The notes: generated from the letters alone by a model not told the origin. A stretch of 10,066 nucleotides of DNA from JAKZSU01 sp047517485 (GCA_047517485.1 JAKZSU010000075.1:1-10066); one strand, 5' to 3'. Positions 1 to 6,094 are shown, counted from the stretch's first letter. Program-made: numbers and translations.

Positions 1-29
1 ACCCGCCCATACAGTTCCACTCGCTTCAT
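1..29 (-). CDS. istA: IstA transposase of an IS21-family element, N-terminal 10 codons only
   Basis: The ATG at 29-27 on the minus strand begins MKRVELYGRV, which matches the well-known start of IS21-family IstA proteins (MKRVELYxRVRR...), the DDE transposase that acts with the ATPase helper IstB. Only ten residues lie in the window and the gene runs off the left edge, so no catalytic residue can be checked. A purine-rich stretch lies just upstream of the ATG. The two terminal repeats at 67-87 and 113-133 independently support an IS21 end. The call rests on memory of the family's N-terminus plus this context. Confidence 0.72.
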
Positions 30-66
30 CCCCCACCCTTCGCTCCAAAATGCAAAGGGCTATCGC

Positions 67-87
67 TGACGGAATTTTGCTCCGGCG
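67..87 (-). repeat. Inner IS21 terminal repeat
   Basis: On the minus strand this 21-mer begins CGCCGGAGCAAAATTCC. It matches the outer copy at 113-133 at 18 of 21 positions in the same orientation, with starts 46 bp apart. Multiple direct copies of a terminal sequence are characteristic of IS21 ends, where they are thought to bind IstA. Confidence 0.7.
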
Positions 88-112
88 CAACCAGACTCTC
101 CGGCCGCTTCAG

Positions 113-133
113 TGAGGGATTATTGCTCCGGCG
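113..133 (-). repeat. Outer IS21 terminal repeat
   Basis: On the minus strand this copy begins CGCCGGAGCAATAATCC and pairs with the inner copy at 67-87. The TAA inside it supplies the premature stop codon for the interrupted cyclase gene at 120-122. Confidence 0.7.
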
Positions 134-1013
134 TTCTCACCAATGCGAAGGTTGTCTCCTTTGAATATACAAAGAGCCCTTTGAACCTGCTAAGGGCAGA
201 CAGAATATCTATCGTAATCCCATCTGCAAAATACTGCTGATCGGACTCGGTGGAGAGGTTTTCGAACGGCAAAACAATTATCGACGGACCAGTTGGCATA
301 GCCAGTATCGGATCGTCTGTAGGAGTGCCATCGGCCATAACCATCTGCGGCACTTCGACTCGAACCGCCACCCCCCAAACCGCGAGACCAATTACGACCG
401 CCAGCGCCGCCGCCAGACCCGCGATCACTTTCGGTCGGCGAAATGTCTTCGCTACCGGCGCCCCGGCCTCTTCCCCATCCAGCAGCACCCGCCAGGCGCG
501 GACCGGTTTGGCGATGTTTTTGACTTCGTGCTCGCCGGCATCGGCCAGGCCGACATCGAGCTTACCCTCGACGGTTTGCCGGGCGACGTCGGCGAGCATG
601 ATGCCACCGGGCTCTGCCAGGCCTTCGAGGCGGGCGGCGACGTTGACCCCGTCACCATAGATCGTGCCGTCGGCTTCCTCGATGACGTCGCCCAAGTTGA
701 CGCCGATGCGGAAATGCATTTGCCGGTGATCGGGCGCCGGTTCGTTGATCGTCTTGAGCTGACGCTGGATCTCGACGGCGCACTCGACCGCCTCTACGGG
801 GCTGCGGAACTCGGCGAGGACGCTGTCGCCGGTGGTGTCGATCAACCGCCCGGCGTGGGCCTCGATCCGCTCGCGAAACACCGCGCGTGCCACCTTGAGC
901 GAGGCGATAGTCGCCCGCTCGTCGCCGGCCATCAGCTTCGAGTAGCCAGCGACATCGGCGGCCAAAATCGCCGCGAGCTTCCGCTGTCCTTCTTGGTCGT
1001 CAATGGGTGGCAT
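120..1013 (-). CDS. Class III adenylate/guanylate cyclase, C-terminally truncated by an IS
   Basis: A membrane-anchored nucleotidyl cyclase, expected to make cAMP or cGMP from the NTP. The class III catalytic domain covers about residues 11-175. It has a metal-binding Asp in AADVAGYS (D20), a second in TTGDSVLAEF (D63), and the transition-state Asn/Arg pair in YGDGVNVAARLEG (N124, R128). A single membrane segment lies at about 196-217. It is followed by the start of a TolB-like region (IIVLPFENLS...QQYFADGITIDILSALS, about 245-276). Relatives continue through a full TolB-like region and a TPR array to roughly 500-650 residues. This one stops at 297, and its last six or seven residues (VRTPEQ or LVRTPEQ) are encoded by the IS21 end. 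The catalytic domain is complete, so it may still be active, but the regulatory/TPR half is lost. The ATG at 1013 follows a G-rich stretch and opens with the usual short leader before RKLAAILAADVAGYS. Confidence 0.85.
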   Translation of the reverse strand: MPPIDDQEGQRKLAAILAADVAGYSKLMAGDERATIASLKVARAVFRERIEAHAGRLIDTTGDSVLAEFRSPVEAVECAVEIQRQLKTINEPAPDHRQMHFRIGVNLGDVIEEADGTIYGDGVNVAARLEGLAEPGGIMLADVARQTVEGKLDVGLADAGEHEVKNIAKPVRAWRVLLDGEEAGAPVAKTFRRPKVIAGLAAALAVVIGLAVWGVAVRVEVPQMVMADGTPTDDPILAMPTGPSIIVLPFENLSTESDQQYFADGITIDILSALSRFKGLFVYSKETTFALVRTPEQ

Positions 1014-1287
1014 GGTGGCGCGGCCCCCTCGTTCCCCTCGGTGCGGTGCGTTAGCGCTTTAGGATGGTACGAAAGGGTGGGTATTCACGCAATATCTGAT
1101 TGCCGAGCGGTTCTCGCAGGCCTCGAACCAACGCTATCACCAGAGCTTGGATACTCGATGACGGGACCGAAACCGGCGGTGATCGATGCCGGCACTTGTA
1201 ATAATCCGTGCGAAGACCAGACCGATTGCTTCCCGCGTTCAGAGCGTCTTGGGGGAAAGTCGTGCCGAAATTGCTTGTCGCCGTCGC
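1014..1287. other. Intergenic region between divergent genes
   Basis: This stretch separates the cyclase start from the promoter region of the gene at 1363. Open frames cross it on both strands (for example 1051-1302 minus), but their translations show no recognisable domain and no good ribosome site. It presumably carries the cyclase promoter. I see no convincing sigma-70 boxes, tRNA or repeat here. Confidence 0.5.
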
Positions 1288-1362
1288 TTGATGAATATAC
1301 ACTTATTAGTGGTATAAATAGTTATTTTTACTCGTTTTATAATATTTTTAGGAGGAAGTCAG
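1288..1362 (+). promoter_or_regulatory. AT-rich promoter region and strong Shine-Dalgarno for the IPT/TIG protein
   Basis: A sharply AT-rich island of about 60 bp sits in otherwise GC-rich DNA directly before the gene at 1363. A candidate pair is TTGATG (1288-1293) and TATAAA (1313-1318), but the 19 bp spacer is longer than ideal. A perfect TATAAT also occurs at 1338-1343; it lies only 20 bp from the ATG and has no good -35 box. AGGAGGA at 1350-1356, six bases before the ATG, is a near-ideal ribosome binding site and fixes the start. The Shine-Dalgarno is well supported; the exact promoter boxes are tentative. Confidence 0.5.
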
Positions 1363-2112
1363 ATGGCGAATGACCGGAACCACCCACTCCGCGATCCCTT
1401 CAGCATAAGAGCCGGCGGCGTCATTGCTGGCATCAGTCTTATTGTGATGATGGGTGTAGGCCAAGCCGCCTTCGCACAGCCCATCGATGTGACGATCACC
1501 GAGGTATTCGTCGATGACCCGGTGTTCGACCAGATGACGATCATTGGTCAGGATTTCGATAGCGGCAACAGCCTGGAGGTGACTTTGGGCGAATTTCCTG
1601 ACCCGCTCGTCGTCGTCAGCGAAGCGGCCGACAAAATCGTGGTGGAACTGCCGGCGCTCATAACCAAGGGAGATTTTCTGCTTCGCGTGACAACAGGCGG
1701 CGGCGGTGGCGGCGGGCGGTCGGATGTCTACAATCTGACTATCGGTTCGCGCGTTGCCGCTGACGCCGTTCCGACTAATGCGATCATTCTTTGGGTCCAG
1801 AACAATACTTGTCCAAATGGATTTGCGCGTCTCGCCGCTCTCGACGGTCGTTTCCTGATGGCATCGAACGTGGCCGGGGTTACCGGCAGCTCAAACACGC
1901 ATAGCCACGGCGCCGGCACCTACACGGGCGCGGCCCATCGTCACACGCTGGAGCCCTGGAACGGTAGCTTCCCACCTGTCGACGACAACAGCGGCGGCTC
2001 GGATTTCAATTCCCGGACGGATATGGCCGGCGGCGGCACCGTGACCGGAGCCTCGGCCTCCACCGACAGCCGCCCGGCCTTCGCGACGGTTCTACTGTGC
2101 CGTAAAATCTGA
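1363..2112 (+). CDS. Secreted protein with IPT/TIG-like domain and tail-fibre-like C-terminal domain
   Basis: Function is unknown; it is probably an exported surface or extracellular protein. Residues 1-38 form a signal peptide with a long n-region, a hydrophobic core (about 18-35) and an AFA cleavage site before Q39. Residues 41-128 resemble an IPT/TIG beta-sandwich: an ITEVFVDDPVFDQMTIIGQDF start, then a VVVSEAADKIVVELP strand pattern and a GDFLLRVTTG end. A Gly7 run (112-118) stands where related proteins often carry collagen-like repeats. Residues 139-249 look like a phage tail-fibre/collar head: ILWVQNNTCPNGFARL, DGRFLMAS, His-rich HSHGAG and AHRH motifs, and a terminal SRPAFATVLLCRKI. 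Two cysteines (C150, C246) could form a disulphide. The start is set by AGGAGGA six bases upstream. Domain calls are by eye from sequence pattern; adhesion or structural roles are guesses. Confidence 0.72.
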   Translation: MANDRNHPLRDPFSIRAGGVIAGISLIVMMGVGQAAFAQPIDVTITEVFVDDPVFDQMTIIGQDFDSGNSLEVTLGEFPDPLVVVSEAADKIVVELPALITKGDFLLRVTTGGGGGGGRSDVYNLTIGSRVAADAVPTNAIILWVQNNTCPNGFARLAALDGRFLMASNVAGVTGSSNTHSHGAGTYTGAAHRHTLEPWNGSFPPVDDNSGGSDFNSRTDMAGGGTVTGASASTDSRPAFATVLLCRKI

Positions 2113-2178
2113 CTGGCAACCACGTCGGTCGAGCCGCCGATAGTTTGGCCGACGAGTGCGGTTAAGGCCCCGCCACCG

Positions 2179-2958
2179 CTAGGTGGCCGTGCAGCCGCCG
2201 TCGAGGACCAGTTCGGCGCCGGTCATGAATTTTGATTCATCCGCGGCGAGATAGACGATGCCCCAGGCGATGTCGTCGGGCTCGCCGACGTGGCCGAGCG
2301 GGATGAAGCGTTCGAGTTGCGCCCTTGCCTTCTCCGGGTCGGGCGCGTCCTGGTAGAGCGCCTGGACCATCGGGGTGTCGATATAGGCCGGGTGCACCGA
2401 GTTGCAGCGGATCTTGTAGCCCTGGCGGGCGCAGTGCATCGCCACCGATTTGGTGAGCAGGCGAACCGCCCCCTTCGACGCGTTGTAGGCCGCGAGATCA
2501 TGGACGCCGATCAGGCCGGCAACCGATGAAATATTGATGATCGAGCCGCCGCCGGTCGTCGAGTCGCGCGAGGTTTGTTTGATCGCCGCGACGCCGTATT
2601 TGCAGCCCAGGAACACGCCGTCGGAATTGACCGCCTGGACCCGCTGCCAGTCGGCCAACGCGGTGTCCTCGACGGTGCCCGCGGTGCCGATGCCGGCGCT
2701 GTTGACCACCACGTCGAGGCGGCCGTGGCGGGTCAGCGCGACCTCGATCACCGCCTGCCAGCCGGCTTCGTGAGTGACATCATGTTCGAGGAACAGGATG
2801 TCGCCACCGATCTCGTCGGCGGTCTGCGCGCCGAGCGCGGCGTTGATGTCGGTGATCACCACCTTGGCGCCTTCTTGCGTCATGCGGATCGCCGCCTGGC
2901 GCCCCAACCCGGACGCGCCGCCGGTTATCAATGCCACCTTGCCTGCTAGCCGATCCAT
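2179..2958 (-). CDS. Short-chain dehydrogenase/reductase (SDR), classical type
   Basis: An NAD(P)-dependent alcohol/ketone oxidoreductase with a Rossmann fold, probably cytosolic. At 259 residues it has the usual classical-SDR length. Visible motifs are the cofactor loop TGGASGLG (12-19), D37 after the second strand (favouring NAD over NADP), NSAG at 86-89 in place of the usual NNAG, catalytic N111, S144/S145 in INISSVAG, and Y158-x3-K162 (YNASK). The C-terminus has a GxxxxPDDIAWGIVYLAAD segment and VLDGG. Overall it resembles hydroxysteroid- or cyclic-alcohol-dehydrogenase-like SDRs; the substrate cannot be read from sequence. It is divergent from the haloalkane dehalogenase across 82 bp, so it could oxidise the alcohol that enzyme releases (inference). 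The ATG at 2958 has an AAAGGA ribosome site just upstream. Confidence 0.9.
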   Translation of the reverse strand: MDRLAGKVALITGGASGLGRQAAIRMTQEGAKVVITDINAALGAQTADEIGGDILFLEHDVTHEAGWQAVIEVALTRHGRLDVVVNSAGIGTAGTVEDTALADWQRVQAVNSDGVFLGCKYGVAAIKQTSRDSTTGGGSIINISSVAGLIGVHDLAAYNASKGAVRLLTKSVAMHCARQGYKIRCNSVHPAYIDTPMVQALYQDAPDPEKARAQLERFIPLGHVGEPDDIAWGIVYLAADESKFMTGAELVLDGGCTAT

Positions 2959-3040
2959 GGACTTTGTCCTTTGTGTTTCGGGCCGATCCGCGCGACGATA
3001 GCGGCGACGCCACGTGACGACAACCTAAAGGACTGCCCCG

Positions 3041-3922
3041 ATGTCAGACTCCCCCGCCGCCGCCGACCCGCATCCCCGCAAACGCGTCACGGTGCGCGAT
3101 TCCGAAATGGCCTATGTCGATACCGGCGTCGCCGACGGTCGGCCGATCGTCTTCCTGCACGGCAATCCGACGTCGTCGTATCTGTGGCGCAACGTGATTC
3201 CGCATCTGACCGGCCACGGGCGCTGCCTCGCCCCGGACCTGATCGGCATGGGCGATTCCGGCGCTTCGGGCGACGGCGATTACACCTTCGCCACCCACGC
3301 GGCTTATCTGGACGCCTGGTTCGACGCGATGGATCTCTCGGGCGCGGTGCTGGTGATCCACGATTGGGGCTCGGCGCTGGGCTTTCACTGGGCGCGGCGC
3401 AACCCCGACCGGGTCGCCGCGATCGCCTATATGGAAGCGCTGGTGCGCCCGGTGACCTGGGACGAGTGGCCCGACAGCAGCCGCGCGTTTTTCCAATCGC
3501 TGCGCTCGCCGGCGGGCGAGAAAATGGTCATCGAGCGCAATCTGTTCGTCGAGCGCCTGCTCCCCGCCGCGATCCTCCGCGACCTCTCCGAGGCCGAGAT
3601 CGCGGTCTACGGCAAGCGCTTCACCGAGCCCGGCGAGACGCGCCGCCCAACCCTCACCTGGCCGCGGCAGATCCCGATCGACGGCGAGCCCGCCGACGTG
3701 ACCGCGATCGGCCAAGCCTACAGCGAATGGCTGGCGGCCAGCGAAGTGCCAAAACTGTTTATCAACGCCGAGCCGGGTGCAATCCTGGTCGGCGCGCAAC
3801 GCGAATTTTGCCGGTCGTGGCCGAACCAGACCGAGATCACCGTCAAGGGCCTGCATTTCGTCCAGGAGGACGCGCCGGGCGAGATCGGTGCCGCCGTCGC
3901 CGCGCTGGTGAACCGGCTGTAG
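3041..3922 (+). CDS. Haloalkane dehalogenase, LinB/DhaA-like (HLD-II type)
   Basis: An alpha/beta-hydrolase that cleaves carbon-halogen bonds hydrolytically, giving an alcohol, halide and a proton. The catalytic pentad is complete: nucleophile D108 and halide-binding W109 in HDWGSALGFHWA, acid E132 in YMEALVRP, base H272 in KGLHFVQED, and halide-binding N42 in HGNPTSSYLWRN. Acid after strand beta-6 plus Asn/Trp halide ligands is the HLD-II arrangement of LinB, DhaA and DbjA. The C-terminal part (PKLFINAEPGA...PNQTEITVKGLHF) is strikingly LinB-like. At 293 residues the length is normal. AAAGGA nine bases before the ATG supports the start. The stop is six bases before the GTG of the next gene, so the two are probably co-transcribed. 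The native substrate is unknown; many environmental members have no known one. Confidence 0.93.
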   Translation: MSDSPAAADPHPRKRVTVRDSEMAYVDTGVADGRPIVFLHGNPTSSYLWRNVIPHLTGHGRCLAPDLIGMGDSGASGDGDYTFATHAAYLDAWFDAMDLSGAVLVIHDWGSALGFHWARRNPDRVAAIAYMEALVRPVTWDEWPDSSRAFFQSLRSPAGEKMVIERNLFVERLLPAAILRDLSEAEIAVYGKRFTEPGETRRPTLTWPRQIPIDGEPADVTAIGQAYSEWLAASEVPKLFINAEPGAILVGAQREFCRSWPNQTEITVKGLHFVQEDAPGEIGAAVAALVNRL

Positions 3923-3928
3923 CCGACC

Positions 3929-5164
3929 GTGCACCACCTCAGCTTTCTCAATCCCGGGCATTTTCACGCCGCGCTCACCCTGCGCGTGGCCAATCCCCGG
4001 GTGCATCCGACGATCCACGTCTATGCGCCCGAGGGGCCGGAACTCGCGGCGTTTCTCGCCCTGGTCGGCGCCTTCGAACACGGCGCCTGGGACTTGGCGG
4101 TCCACGCCGGGCCGAACGCCCTCGAGCGGCTAATCGCCGAACGCGCCGGCGACCTCGTCGTCCTGGCGTGCCGCAACGATGCCAAGCTATCCACTATCGA
4201 CCGCTTGCACCAGGCCGGCGTGCCCGTGCTCGCCGACAAACCCTGGATTGTCGGCTCGGCCGACCTCGGTCACTTGGACCGCGCGACGTCGGGGTCGCCG
4301 CTAATCATGGATATGATTACCGCGCCCGATGATGGCATGATCCGCTTGCGCCAGCGCATCGTCGAGACCGCTGCGGTGTTCGGCACCTTCACCGGCGCGC
4401 CGGCGATCGCCTTCGACTCGGTGCATCATCTGGTGAAACAGGTCAACGGCGAGACCTTGCGGCGGCCGCCCTGGTACTACGATGTGCGCATCCAGGGCGA
4501 CGGCATCGTCGACATCCACTCGCACATGGTCGAGCAAGTCCAGTCGATGATCGGCGCCGACCGGCGCTGGGATTTTAACAGCGATTTCGAGCTCGACGGC
4601 GCGCGGCGCTGGACCACGAAGGTGCCGCTGGCGCTGTATCGAGAAAGCACCGGCGAGGCGGCGTTTCCCCTGGCGTTATCCGAGACCGTGCGTGACGGAG
4701 TCCTGGATCTCGCCTGCAACGGCGAAATCAACTACCGCCTGCTTGGCCACGAGGTGCGGCAAACCGCGGTGTGGCAGCCGCGCGAGCCCGCCGGCGGCGG
4801 CGACACCATGCGGATGATGGTGCGCGGCACCGGCGCCACGGTCATCATGCGCCAAGGCCCGGAAACCGCGGGCAGGCCCGAGTTGCACCTGCAACCGTCG
4901 GACACCGATCGCTTCGATGTCCGGGTTCGCGAGGCGGTCGGCGCCTGGCGCGAAAGCTTTCCCGGTCTCGATATCCAAGCCTCGGAACTCGGCTTCCAAC
5001 TGCTCATGCCGGCGGACCTTCTACGCCCGCACGAGGCGCATTTCGCGCTGTTGCTTGACCGCTTCCTCGACTGTATCGACGGCGCGCCGCCACCGGCGCT
5101 GGCGCCCGCCATCCGCGCCCGCTACACCCTGCTCGCCAAGGCACAGGAAATGGCGAGCGCATGA
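3929..5164 (+). CDS. Gfo/Idh/MocA-family oxidoreductase with putative-oxidoreductase C-terminal domain
   Basis: Probably an NAD(P)-dependent dehydrogenase on a sugar-like or cyclic polyol substrate. The N-terminal half has the LNPGHFHAAL start (7-16), HVYAPEGPEL (30-39), a Rossmann-type segment DLVVLACRND (75-84) and the family's lysine motif as DKPW (103-106). The C-terminal half matches the specialised C-terminal domain of this branch: SVHHLVKQVNGE (164-175), RRPPWYYDVR, GDGIVDIHSHMVEQVQ (190-205) and CNGEINYRLLGHEV. The usual glycine-rich dinucleotide motif is replaced by NPGHFHA, as in this subfamily. It starts with GTG six bases after the dehalogenase stop, implying translational coupling. 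No substrate can be assigned. A palindromic element begins 12 bases after its stop. Confidence 0.82.
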   Translation: MHHLSFLNPGHFHAALTLRVANPRVHPTIHVYAPEGPELAAFLALVGAFEHGAWDLAVHAGPNALERLIAERAGDLVVLACRNDAKLSTIDRLHQAGVPVLADKPWIVGSADLGHLDRATSGSPLIMDMITAPDDGMIRLRQRIVETAAVFGTFTGAPAIAFDSVHHLVKQVNGETLRRPPWYYDVRIQGDGIVDIHSHMVEQVQSMIGADRRWDFNSDFELDGARRWTTKVPLALYRESTGEAAFPLALSETVRDGVLDLACNGEINYRLLGHEVRQTAVWQPREPAGGGDTMRMMVRGTGATVIMRQGPETAGRPELHLQPSDTDRFDVRVREAVGAWRESFPGLDIQASELGFQLLMPADLLRPHEAHFALLLDRFLDCIDGAPPPALAPAIRARYTLLAKAQEMASA

Positions 5165-5176
5165 GAGTGCACTGCA

Positions 5177-5210
5177 TAATACCAAGGGTGGATAATAATG
5201 ACCCATTTGA
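5177..5210 (+). repeat. Left terminal inverted repeat of the MITE-like element
   Basis: Begins TAATACCAAGGGTGG and ends CCATTTGA. It pairs with 5410-5443 with two mismatches. It starts 12 bases downstream of the oxidoreductase stop codon. Confidence 0.85.
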
Positions 5211-5306
5211 CCGATCGATTTTCGTCGCTGGATAGGAGCGGGGCGCGCCGTCGTGCGACCCCACGTCAAGCGTCCCGCGACGCATCCAGCGACGAAAAGC
5301 GACCGG
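5211..5306. repeat. Palindromic arm A inside the MITE-like element
   Basis: The stem is formed by 5211-5233 and 5284-5306: 23 bp with two mismatches, including a perfect 15 bp core TTTTCGTCGCTGGAT at 5219-5233 paired with 5284-5298. The loop is a GC-rich 50 bases that contain weaker pairing. Confidence 0.8.
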
Positions 5307-5314
5307 CCTTCGGT

Positions 5315-5408
5315 GGCCCGAGGTGGCTTTCCGGGGGCGTTGCGCCGCTTGCCCGATGGACACCCATCGCGCGGCTCGGCGCGCCTACCCGGAAAACCAC
5401 CTCGGGCC
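5315..5408. repeat. Palindromic arm B inside the MITE-like element
   Basis: The stem is formed by 5315-5335 (GGCCCGAGGTGG...) and 5388-5408: 21 bp with one mismatch, or none if G-U pairing is allowed in one strand's RNA. Its interior holds nested pairings: GCGCCG 5342-5347 with CGGCGC 5377-5382, and CGATGG 5354-5359 with CCATCG 5364-5369 around a 4-base loop. Confidence 0.8.
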
Positions 5409-5409
5409 A

Positions 5410-5443
5410 TCAAATGAGTCATTATTAACCACCCTTGGTATTA
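5410..5443 (-). repeat. Right terminal inverted repeat of the MITE-like element
   Basis: Reverse complement of 5177-5210 with two mismatches, ending CCCTTGGTATTA. The next gene's start lies 34 bases beyond it. Confidence 0.85.
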
Positions 5444-5477
5444 CACTGGCATTGGCAAAAGTTCGGGAGGGGCGCAC

Positions 5478-5795
5478 ATGACGCGCAGTCATCATGATAT
5501 GGGCGGCGAGCCGGCCGGGCCGGTGGTCATCGCCGAGCACGATTATTCGCCGTGGGAGAAGCGCATCGACGCGATCATGTCGTTGCTGGTGCAGCAAAAG
5601 AATCTGCTGCGGGTCGACGAGCTGCGCTGCGGGATCGAGGCGCTGGCCCCCGATGCCTACGACTCGCTGACCTATTACGAACGCTGGATCGCCTCGATCG
5701 CCGCCAATCTGGTGGAAAAAGGTGTGCTCGATCAGGCCGAACTCGACGCCCGCTGCGCCGAGATCGCCGCCCGCGACGGGGCGCTCGAGGCATGA
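5478..5795 (+). CDS. Nitrile hydratase/thiocyanate hydrolase-type subunit: N-terminal half of NHase beta
   Basis: A 105-residue protein equivalent to the N-terminal half of nitrile hydratase beta. It has HDMGG (6-10, cf. HDTGG or HDMGG at NHase beta starts), then WEKRIDAIMSLL, LRVDELRCGIEAL, a TYYERWIASIAANLVEKG helix pair and VLDQAELDAR. In ordinary NHase this part is fused to an SH3-like C-terminal half; here the protein ends and the next gene supplies that half, as in thiocyanate hydrolase and toyocamycin nitrile hydratase. Cobalt NHase activators of the P14K type also resemble this region, so it could instead or additionally deliver cobalt. GGGAGG (5465-5470) stands seven bases before the ATG. 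Its stop overlaps the next start as ATGA. Confidence 0.82.
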   Translation: MTRSHHDMGGEPAGPVVIAEHDYSPWEKRIDAIMSLLVQQKNLLRVDELRCGIEALAPDAYDSLTYYERWIASIAANLVEKGVLDQAELDARCAEIAARDGALEA

Positions 5796-6094
5796 GCCGC
5801 TTTGCCGTCGGCGAACGCGTGACGGTGCACGATCGCGAGCCCGCGTGGGAGCCGCGCAAACCGCACCTGCGCACCCCGTTCTACATCCGCGGCAAGACCG
5901 GCGCGGTCGAGCGGATTTGCGGTGAATTTCGCAATCCCGAGGGGCTGGCGTACGGCGAGGACGGCTTGCCCAAGCAGACGCTTTATCGCATCCGCTTCGA
6001 TCAAGCGCATGTGTGGCCCGACTATTCCGGCCCCGCCCAAGACAAGGTCGAGATCGAAATTTACCAACACTGGTTAGAAAAGGCCGCGCCATGA
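5792..6094 (+). CDS. Nitrile hydratase/thiocyanate hydrolase-type subunit: C-terminal SH3-like half of NHase beta
   Basis: A 100-residue SH3-like protein equivalent to the C-terminal half of nitrile hydratase beta. Motifs are FAVGERVTVHDREP near the start, the conserved HLRTPFYIRGKTGAVE (25-40), then YRIRFDQAHVWPDY and a final DKVEIEIYQHWLEKA. The (R)TPxYIRGKxG stretch is the family signature at the interface with the catalytic subunit. The start is fixed by the ATGA overlap with the upstream gene, and its own stop overlaps the catalytic-subunit start in the same way. That implies tightly coupled, equimolar translation of three subunits. Such proteins are often annotated simply as SH3-like domain proteins. 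Confidence 0.85.
   Translation: MSRFAVGERVTVHDREPAWEPRKPHLRTPFYIRGKTGAVERICGEFRNPEGLAYGEDGLPKQTLYRIRFDQAHVWPDYSGPAQDKVEIEIYQHWLEKAAP

Larger units (their letters stand above)
1..142 (-). mobile_element. End of an IS21-family insertion sequence, partial
   Basis: This is the upstream end of an IS21-type element read on the minus strand. The element boundary lies at about 139-142, where the cyclase homology stops and the sequence continues TGGTGAGAACGCC on the minus strand. IS21 elements carry several copies of a transposase-binding repeat at each end, and two are visible here (67-87 and 113-133). istA starts about 40 bases inside the inner copy. The exact first base and the target duplication cannot be fixed because the other end lies outside the window. 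Confidence 0.68.
5177..5443. mobile_element. MITE-like palindromic element, 267 bp, with three-way-junction potential
   Basis: A short non-coding element bounded by 34 bp inverted repeats (TAATACCAAGGGTGG... at 5177-5210 and its complement at 5410-5443, matching at 32 of 34 positions). Two further palindromic arms lie between: arm A 5211-5306 and arm B 5315-5408. They directly abut the terminal stem, leaving only an 8 nt linker and single-base gaps. There is no transposase, so any movement would be in trans. Flanks read CACTGCA on the left and CACTGGCA on the right, a possible imperfect target duplication; TA ends would also suit an IS630/Tc1-like mechanism. It fills the gap between the oxidoreductase and the hydratase genes and may terminate or process their transcript. 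Confidence 0.75.

Noticed and set aside
1051..1302. 83-codon minus-strand frame upstream of the cyclase
   Set aside because: No ribosome site, no domain and unremarkable composition; probably chance.
528..1373. Long plus-strand open frame antisense to the cyclase
   Set aside because: Its first half is the exact antisense of the cyclase catalytic domain, it has no recognisable domain, and it runs over the promoter region of the next gene.
2172..2187. Hairpin GCCACC-GCTA-GGTGGC near the SDR stop as a terminator
   Set aside because: Only a 6 bp stem, no T-run on either strand, and it overlaps the end of the SDR coding sequence; not enough to call.
2959..3040. Operator at CACGTG (3012-3017) between the divergent SDR and dehalogenase genes
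   Set aside because: A 6-base palindrome is expected by chance in GC-rich DNA and no regulator gene lies beside it; the divergent promoters must lie here but no boxes are convincing.
2971..4332. 453-codon plus-strand frame over the dehalogenase and oxidoreductase
   Set aside because: Arg/Pro-rich out-of-frame translation typical of GC-rich shadow frames; the overlapping frames carry clear enzyme motifs.
5198..5428. 76-codon frame inside the MITE-like element
   Set aside because: Starts in one terminal repeat and ends in the other; composition follows the palindromes and there is no ribosome site or domain.
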